From NCBI GenBank assembly GCA_023382935.1, contig JAHDXL010000001.1, positions 531,003 through 595,002 of the forward strand: a stretch of DNA of 64,000 nucleotides, given 5' to 3'. Within the stretch, counting starts at the first letter, position 1. Every line of letters starts with the position of its first letter. Below, piece after piece: positions 60,132 through 64,000 of this stretch. The notes beneath the pieces are model-generated. The model was not told the origin of the DNA, did not search any database, and saw only the letters and a list, made by a program, of their open reading frames with translations. Made by a program: the position numbers and the translations under genes. Origin of the DNA: Phycisphaerales bacterium (GTDB lineage: Bacteria; Planctomycetota; Phycisphaerae; Phycisphaerales; UBA1924).

Positions 60132-62516
60132 ATGTCCGTGATCGTACCGCTTCAGCGAGTTCTCCTCGCGGCGGGCCTGGGAGTTCTGGCCGGCGTCTCG
60201 CCGGCCCAGGTCATCCCACAGCCCATTCCCACGCCTATGCAGACGGTTTCGCCGGTGGGCGGACAGCACATTGTCTCGCCCTTCGTGCCGAGCGCCGACC
60301 TGCGGATCGCGCGCCCCGAGCATCCCCCGTTTGACCAGATTCCCCCGATGCCGCTGCCGGACTCGTCGGACTATGTGCCCAGCGCCCATCCCACCGGGAC
60401 GGTGATGATGCACGACTCCACCACCGGGCAGACCACGCTTCTCCCCGCTGTTCGCAGGTTCTCGCGTTCCGACTGGACCGTCTCCCCCGAGGGCGACTAT
60501 CCCGGCGCGGACAACTACGTCGAGGGCGAGCCCAACACCCGCGGCTTCGGCACCATGGTCGCTGCCGGTTCGCTGGACACCTGGCCTCGCTCGGGCAACG
60601 TCAAACTGGTGATGGAGTTCATCGACCAGAACGGCATCGCCCGCTGGTTCACCGCCTCCGGCTCGATGCAGGACGCCGGCGTGGTGCTCACCGCGGCCCA
60701 CTGCGTCTATGCGCGCAATCCCAACGGCATCAACATCTTTGACTGGGCCGACCGCATCTACATCTACCCCGGCTGGGACGGCGACGCATCCATCCCGCAG
60801 TTCGGCGAGGTCGCCAGTGACGCTGTCGTGCAATACTTCGGCTTCTGCCGCGGCGACGTTTTCCAAGCCGGTTCGGATTACGTAAACAACGGCGACTTCG
60901 ACGCCGACGTCGGCACCATCCGCATCAACCGCGGCTCGTCCCGCAACATCGGCATGCTCACCGGGTGGTTCGCCTGGGCCTACGGCGGCTCATGCTCCTA
61001 TCACCAGGGTCTGACTTACAACAACTTCTCGTACCCCGCCGAAACGTGCAGCGGCAGTCTCCACACCGGCCGCACCATGTACTACTGGTCGGGCACATGG
61101 GACTCCTGCCCGGGCAACCAGATGCACTTGGACACCACGCCCGGCTGCTTCACCGCGGTCTGGGGCGGCATGTCCGGCTCCGGGGCCTACTACATCGAAA
61201 ACGACAATCGTTATATCCACGCCGTCTGCTCCAACTCCAACCGCTCCACGTCGGGCAACTACGCCCGCCTGTGGGAAGGGTACGTCAATGCGATGATCGA
61301 CTTTGAGAACACAACCCGCGGCAACGTCTTCGACCTCGAACTGCTGCGTTGCCGTGCCACGGGGAGCACAACCATCCAGGCCGGCACCAGCGCCAACGCC
61401 CAGTTCCAGGTCTACGTCGCCAACGCGACCAACAACAACCCGGCCGCCGGTAGTTACACCCTCCGCGTGTACCTCTCCACCAACAACAACATCTCGGATG
61501 CCGACACGCTGCTGGCCACGTGGATCTACAACTACGATTTCGCGGCCATGGGTGGCGCGACCTTCAACATTCCCGCGCCGTTCATCCCCGCCACGGTCCC
61601 TCCGGGCACCTACTGGATCGGCGCCATTCTTGACAGCGGCACCGACACCATCCCTGACAACAACGACACCGACACCTGGGACGCCCAGCAGGTGACCATC
61701 ACGCTGGCCCTGCCCGACGCGCCCACGATTCTCAGCCCGGCCAACAACTCGACGGGCAACAACATCAACGTTGACCTAGACTGGAACGCGGCCGCCCGCG
61801 CTACCTCGTACGACGTGTACTTCGGCACCGATTCGACCCCCGACGCGGGCGAGTACGTCGGCAACACCACTTCGACCGCCTGGGCGCTGGGCACGCTGGC
61901 CCTTGACACCCAGTACTACTGGCAGATCGTCTCCCGCAACAGTGCCGGCACAACCGCCGGACCGGTCTGGACGTTCCGCACCGAGCCAGCCATCGTCGAC
62001 CTGGCCAGCATCTCGTGCGACGCGGACTCGGGAACCTACTATCGCGGCCAATCGATTCCGGTGGACTTCGTGGTGCAGAACATCGGCAACACCGCCAGCG
62101 GCTCCTACGTCGCCGAAGTGCGCCTGTCCAGCAACCGGATCATCTCCCTTTCCGATGCGCTCATGGCCACCAACAACTACTCCGGGCTCAATCCCGGCGC
62201 CACGCGCACCGTCACCAACCTCATGGTGCAGATCCCCCTGGACACCTACCCTGGCATCTACTATGTCGGAGAGCGCCACACCGGAGGCGGTGACGCCTCG
62301 ACCGGCAACAACTACATCGCCGACGTGGACACCATCACCGTCCTCTCCTGCGACGCCGACTTTGCCGCGCCCTACGGCGTCCTCAACTTCTTCGACGTGC
62401 AGACCTTCCTCAACTACTTCAGCGCCCACGACGCGCGGGCCGACGTCAACAACGACGGGCAGTGGAACTTCTTCGACGTGCAGACCTACCTCAACTGGTT
62501 CAGCGGCGGCTGCTAA
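60132..62516 (+). CDS. Secreted S1-family serine peptidase with CARDB/Fn3 and dockerin-like tail
   Basis: A 794-residue exported protein. Signal peptide ends VSPAQ (about residue 26). The trypsin-like domain (about 130-420) has the histidine in TAAHC, the aspartate in DADVGTIRI and the serine in GGMSGSGAYY. It is followed by a CARDB-like domain (about 430-540), a fibronectin-like domain (about 545-640), a second CARDB-like domain (about 655-735) and a 55-residue tail from C740 to C794. The second EF loop DVNNDGQWNFFD is canonical; the first (DFAAPYGVLNFFD) has an insertion and lost ligands. GGGAG 8 bases upstream marks the ATG. A strong terminator follows. Confidence 0.88.
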   Translation: MSVIVPLQRVLLAAGLGVLAGVSPAQVIPQPIPTPMQTVSPVGGQHIVSPFVPSADLRIARPEHPPFDQIPPMPLPDSSDYVPSAHPTGTVMMHDSTTGQTTLLPAVRRFSRSDWTVSPEGDYPGADNYVEGEPNTRGFGTMVAAGSLDTWPRSGNVKLVMEFIDQNGIARWFTASGSMQDAGVVLTAAHCVYARNPNGINIFDWADRIYIYPGWDGDASIPQFGEVASDAVVQYFGFCRGDVFQAGSDYVNNGDFDADVGTIRINRGSSRNIGMLTGWFAWAYGGSCSYHQGLTYNNFSYPAETCSGSLHTGRTMYYWSGTWDSCPGNQMHLDTTPGCFTAVWGGMSGSGAYYIENDNRYIHAVCSNSNRSTSGNYARLWEGYVNAMIDFENTTRGNVFDLELLRCRATGSTTIQAGTSANAQFQVYVANATNNNPAAGSYTLRVYLSTNNNISDADTLLATWIYNYDFAAMGGATFNIPAPFIPATVPPGTYWIGAILDSGTDTIPDNNDTDTWDAQQVTITLALPDAPTILSPANNSTGNNINVDLDWNAAARATSYDVYFGTDSTPDAGEYVGNTTSTAWALGTLALDTQYYWQIVSRNSAGTTAGPVWTFRTEPAIVDLASISCDADSGTYYRGQSIPVDFVVQNIGNTASGSYVAEVRLSSNRIISLSDALMATNNYSGLNPGATRTVTNLMVQIPLDTYPGIYYVGERHTGGGDASTGNNYIADVDTITVLSCDADFAAPYGVLNFFDVQTFLNYFSAHDARADVNNDGQWNFFDVQTYLNWFSGGC

Positions 62517-62545
62517 GCCTCACCACTGATCCGACTCGACACGAA

Positions 62546-62584
62546 GGGAGGTCGCGGCCATCCGCGGCCTCCCTCGCTTTTTTT
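62546..62584 (+). terminator. Intrinsic terminator of the S1 peptidase gene
   Basis: GGGAGGTCGCGG and CCGCGGCCTCCC form a 12-bp stem (one wobble) with a 4-base loop, followed by CTCGC and seven T. It starts 30 bases after the stop and is the clearest terminator in the window. Confidence 0.85.
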
Positions 62585-62613
62585 GCCATTCCCCGCCGGC
62601 GCGTGCCTCGTGC

Positions 62614-63888
62614 CTAGTTGAACCAGAACGAGAACCGGAACACGCGCTGGTCGAAGACATCCACCAGCCGCGCCCACGTCCCGTCGCTGGTGAACTCGCC
62701 TTCACGCAAGTACGGCCCGGCCGCCGATCCCTGGATCCAGTACAGCAGGTCAAACTCGCGCGGCTGTTCGAACACCTTCACCACGTCGATTCCCTGGGTT
62801 CCGTGACCGCGCCAGAACCGCAGCACCTTGCGCCCGGCCAGCAGGTCGTCGCACTCGCCGAGGAACAGCAGCCAGGCCTCGCGCATCTCCGCGTCCACCT
62901 CGACGCCGAGCACGCCGGCGTGCTGGCCTGGATTGGGGATCCACTCGCGATCGTCGTCCGTCTCCGCGTCGTAGCGCGTCCACATTTCCTTCCCATGCAC
63001 CACGGTTGCGCGGAAGTGTTCCAGTGCCGCCTTCATCCGCGCCGGCTCGTCCACCGGCATTTCGAAGTTCCCGATCATCGCGATTAGATCGGTCACGTCG
63101 AACGGCGTCGGCGTTCGGTCACCCATCGCCTCGATGAAAAACGTCGAGTCCTTCAGGAAGTCGCACCTCATCTGCGCATCCGGAAACAGCACGTGCCCGG
63201 TCCGGTCAAACCAGTCCTGCCCGTCGTGCGCCAGCCACACCTCCCCCACGCCCATCAGGAAGTGGCAATACCCGCGCAGCCACGACGCGTCGCCGTGATC
63301 GAAGGCGATGGTCAACTCCTCCGGCACCAGCGGCACCTCCACGTACCGCTCCTCCCGCTCGTCATACACCCATCGCGCCGGCAACGCGCCCATCAGTGCG
63401 CCGATGCCTTCCTTCTCATCGGCCCGGCCGTCGGAGTTCACATCGAAGCGGATCGCCGGCACGTTGATCGCGCACTTGAACGGACCGAGCGCAGCCAGCT
63501 GCTCCTCGGCCCGCCCCAGCATCGAAACAAACCCCTGCACCGCCGCGTCCATGTCGGCGTAACTCGTGGGCGCGGACTGGTCATTGAAGATCCAAGACAC
63601 CAGGTTGCCCGCGCCGGTCATTGCAGCCACCGGGCGCATGGTGCTGAGAAAGCCGTGCCGGTGCGCCGCCTGCACCAGCCCCTCGCCGGCCATCAGGAAG
63701 TCCACCGCGGAGATCGCAAACTTCACTGCGTCGTCGCCCGCGTCACTGGCCAGCGTCGCCCGCACCTGCGCCAGCGTCGCACCCTGCAACTGCATCGCGA
63801 ACGCCGCGTCGATCTTCTCCTGCACGTCGCCCGGCGCTGCCCCGCAGCACCACACCAATGCGCCCGCCGCCCCGATCATCGTCTTCAT
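62614..63888 (-). CDS. Secreted protein with EF-hand, unknown function
   Basis: A 424-residue exported protein. Signal peptide KTMIGAAGALVWCCGAAPG. The mature protein is helical and acidic, with one EF-hand-like loop RFDVNSDGRADEKEG (about residues 149-163) and aromatic-rich stretches (WLRGYCHFLMGVGEVWLAHD). No family was recognised. AAAGGACGACGA before the ATG at 63888 supports this start over the upstream one at 63978. Confidence 0.65.
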   Translation of the reverse strand: MKTMIGAAGALVWCCGAAPGDVQEKIDAAFAMQLQGATLAQVRATLASDAGDDAVKFAISAVDFLMAGEGLVQAAHRHGFLSTMRPVAAMTGAGNLVSWIFNDQSAPTSYADMDAAVQGFVSMLGRAEEQLAALGPFKCAINVPAIRFDVNSDGRADEKEGIGALMGALPARWVYDEREERYVEVPLVPEELTIAFDHGDASWLRGYCHFLMGVGEVWLAHDGQDWFDRTGHVLFPDAQMRCDFLKDSTFFIEAMGDRTPTPFDVTDLIAMIGNFEMPVDEPARMKAALEHFRATVVHGKEMWTRYDAETDDDREWIPNPGQHAGVLGVEVDAEMREAWLLFLGECDDLLAGRKVLRFWRGHGTQGIDVVKVFEQPREFDLLYWIQGSAAGPYLREGEFTSDGTWARLVDVFDQRVFRFSFWFN

Positions 63889-63942
63889 TCGTCGTCCTTT
63901 CAAGGCCCCGCTGTCATCGTACAGCGCTGCGGCCCTGCACCC

Positions 63943-63948
63943 TATCCT
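63943..63948 (+). promoter_or_regulatory. -10-like box TATCCT before the gene at the window end
   Basis: TATCCT ends 6 bases before the ATG at 63955, the same hexamer and nearly the same spacing as at 25378-25383. Confidence 0.4.
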
Positions 63949-63954
63949 CCACGC

Positions 63955-64000
63955 ATGACCTGGGCCGTACCGGTGCATCTCGAGAACCAGTTTGCCGTCC
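63955..64000 (+). CDS. Partial gene running off the window end
   Basis: The frame MTWAVPVHLENQFAV is open to the last base, with 15 complete codons. It is supported mainly by the -10-like box 6 bases upstream and by its divergent position relative to the 63888 gene. No product can be named. Confidence 0.35.
   Translation, partial: MTWAVPVHLENQFAV

Noticed and set aside
1-64000. CRISPR arrays, tRNA, rRNA, insertion sequences, integrases
   Set aside because: No regularly spaced repeats, cloverleaf-like sequences, ribosomal motifs, transposases or terminal repeats were found by reading.

Overview
The window looks like a chromosomal stretch of a high-GC planctomycete, most likely class Phycisphaerae. 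Three kinds of secreted-protein signature support this: short C-terminal PEP-CTERM-like tails ending in RRRR or RRRW, paired EF-hand (dockerin-like) tails with the NFFDVQ core, and a planctomycete-type prepilin with the [16 protein letters not shown] start. This placement is inferred from protein style; there is no rRNA in the window. I saw no tRNA, rRNA, CRISPR array, insertion sequence, integrase or phage gene.

Layout. 1-8.5 kb: a Gfo/Idh/MocA oxidoreductase, an M14 peptidase, guaA, an operon of HEAT-like lipoprotein / RsbW-like kinase / STAS protein / MlaE permease, and a secreted LamG-phosphoesterase. 8.7-13.4 kb: a UbiA-type prenyltransferase, the coupled ribH-nusB-ftsY operon and an atypical pyruvate kinase. 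13.5-21 kb: a sorted secreted protein, a sugar-metabolism group (two ThuA proteins, a second Gfo/Idh/MocA, galE) and a secreted/cytosolic/lipoprotein trio. 21.1-34.3 kb: two divergent operons for a surface glycan (sulfotransferases, NodB-like deacetylases, SAM methyltransferases, glycosyltransferases, an epimerase), held together by ATGA-type overlaps. 34.5-45 kb: tandem PEP-CTERM paralogs, a subtilase, an STN-like secreted protein, an endonuclease/exonuclease/phosphatase-family protein, an amidase lipoprotein, a sodium/solute symporter and a ROK kinase. 44.8-53.1 kb: GHL10-type lipoprotein, pyrD, a TPR-YggX fusion, a DinB-like protein, a ThiF/MoeB enzyme, a lipoprotein and two membrane proteins. 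53.1-64 kb: folE2, a dockerin-tailed protein, a prepilin, a RibBA with a degraded RibA half, an Eis-like acetyltransferase, a DUF1569 protein, a large S1-type peptidase, an EF-hand secreted protein and the start of one more gene.

The most system-like part is the 21.1-34.3 kb glycan locus. Its two divergent arms carry matched activities (sulfotransferase, deacetylase, methyltransferase) in both directions, two of its enzymes are fusions, and two of its glycosyltransferases share a C-x2-C-x6-C cysteine cluster. The substrate and glycan structure cannot be read from sequence.

A second pattern runs through the whole window. At least 16 genes have a TAnnnT hexamer ending 5 to 9 bases before the start codon and no Shine-Dalgarno sequence, which is the expected layout of leaderless mRNAs. 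Other genes, mainly secreted proteins and prepilin-linked or PEP-CTERM genes, have clear GGAGG-type sites, so two modes of translation start appear to coexist.
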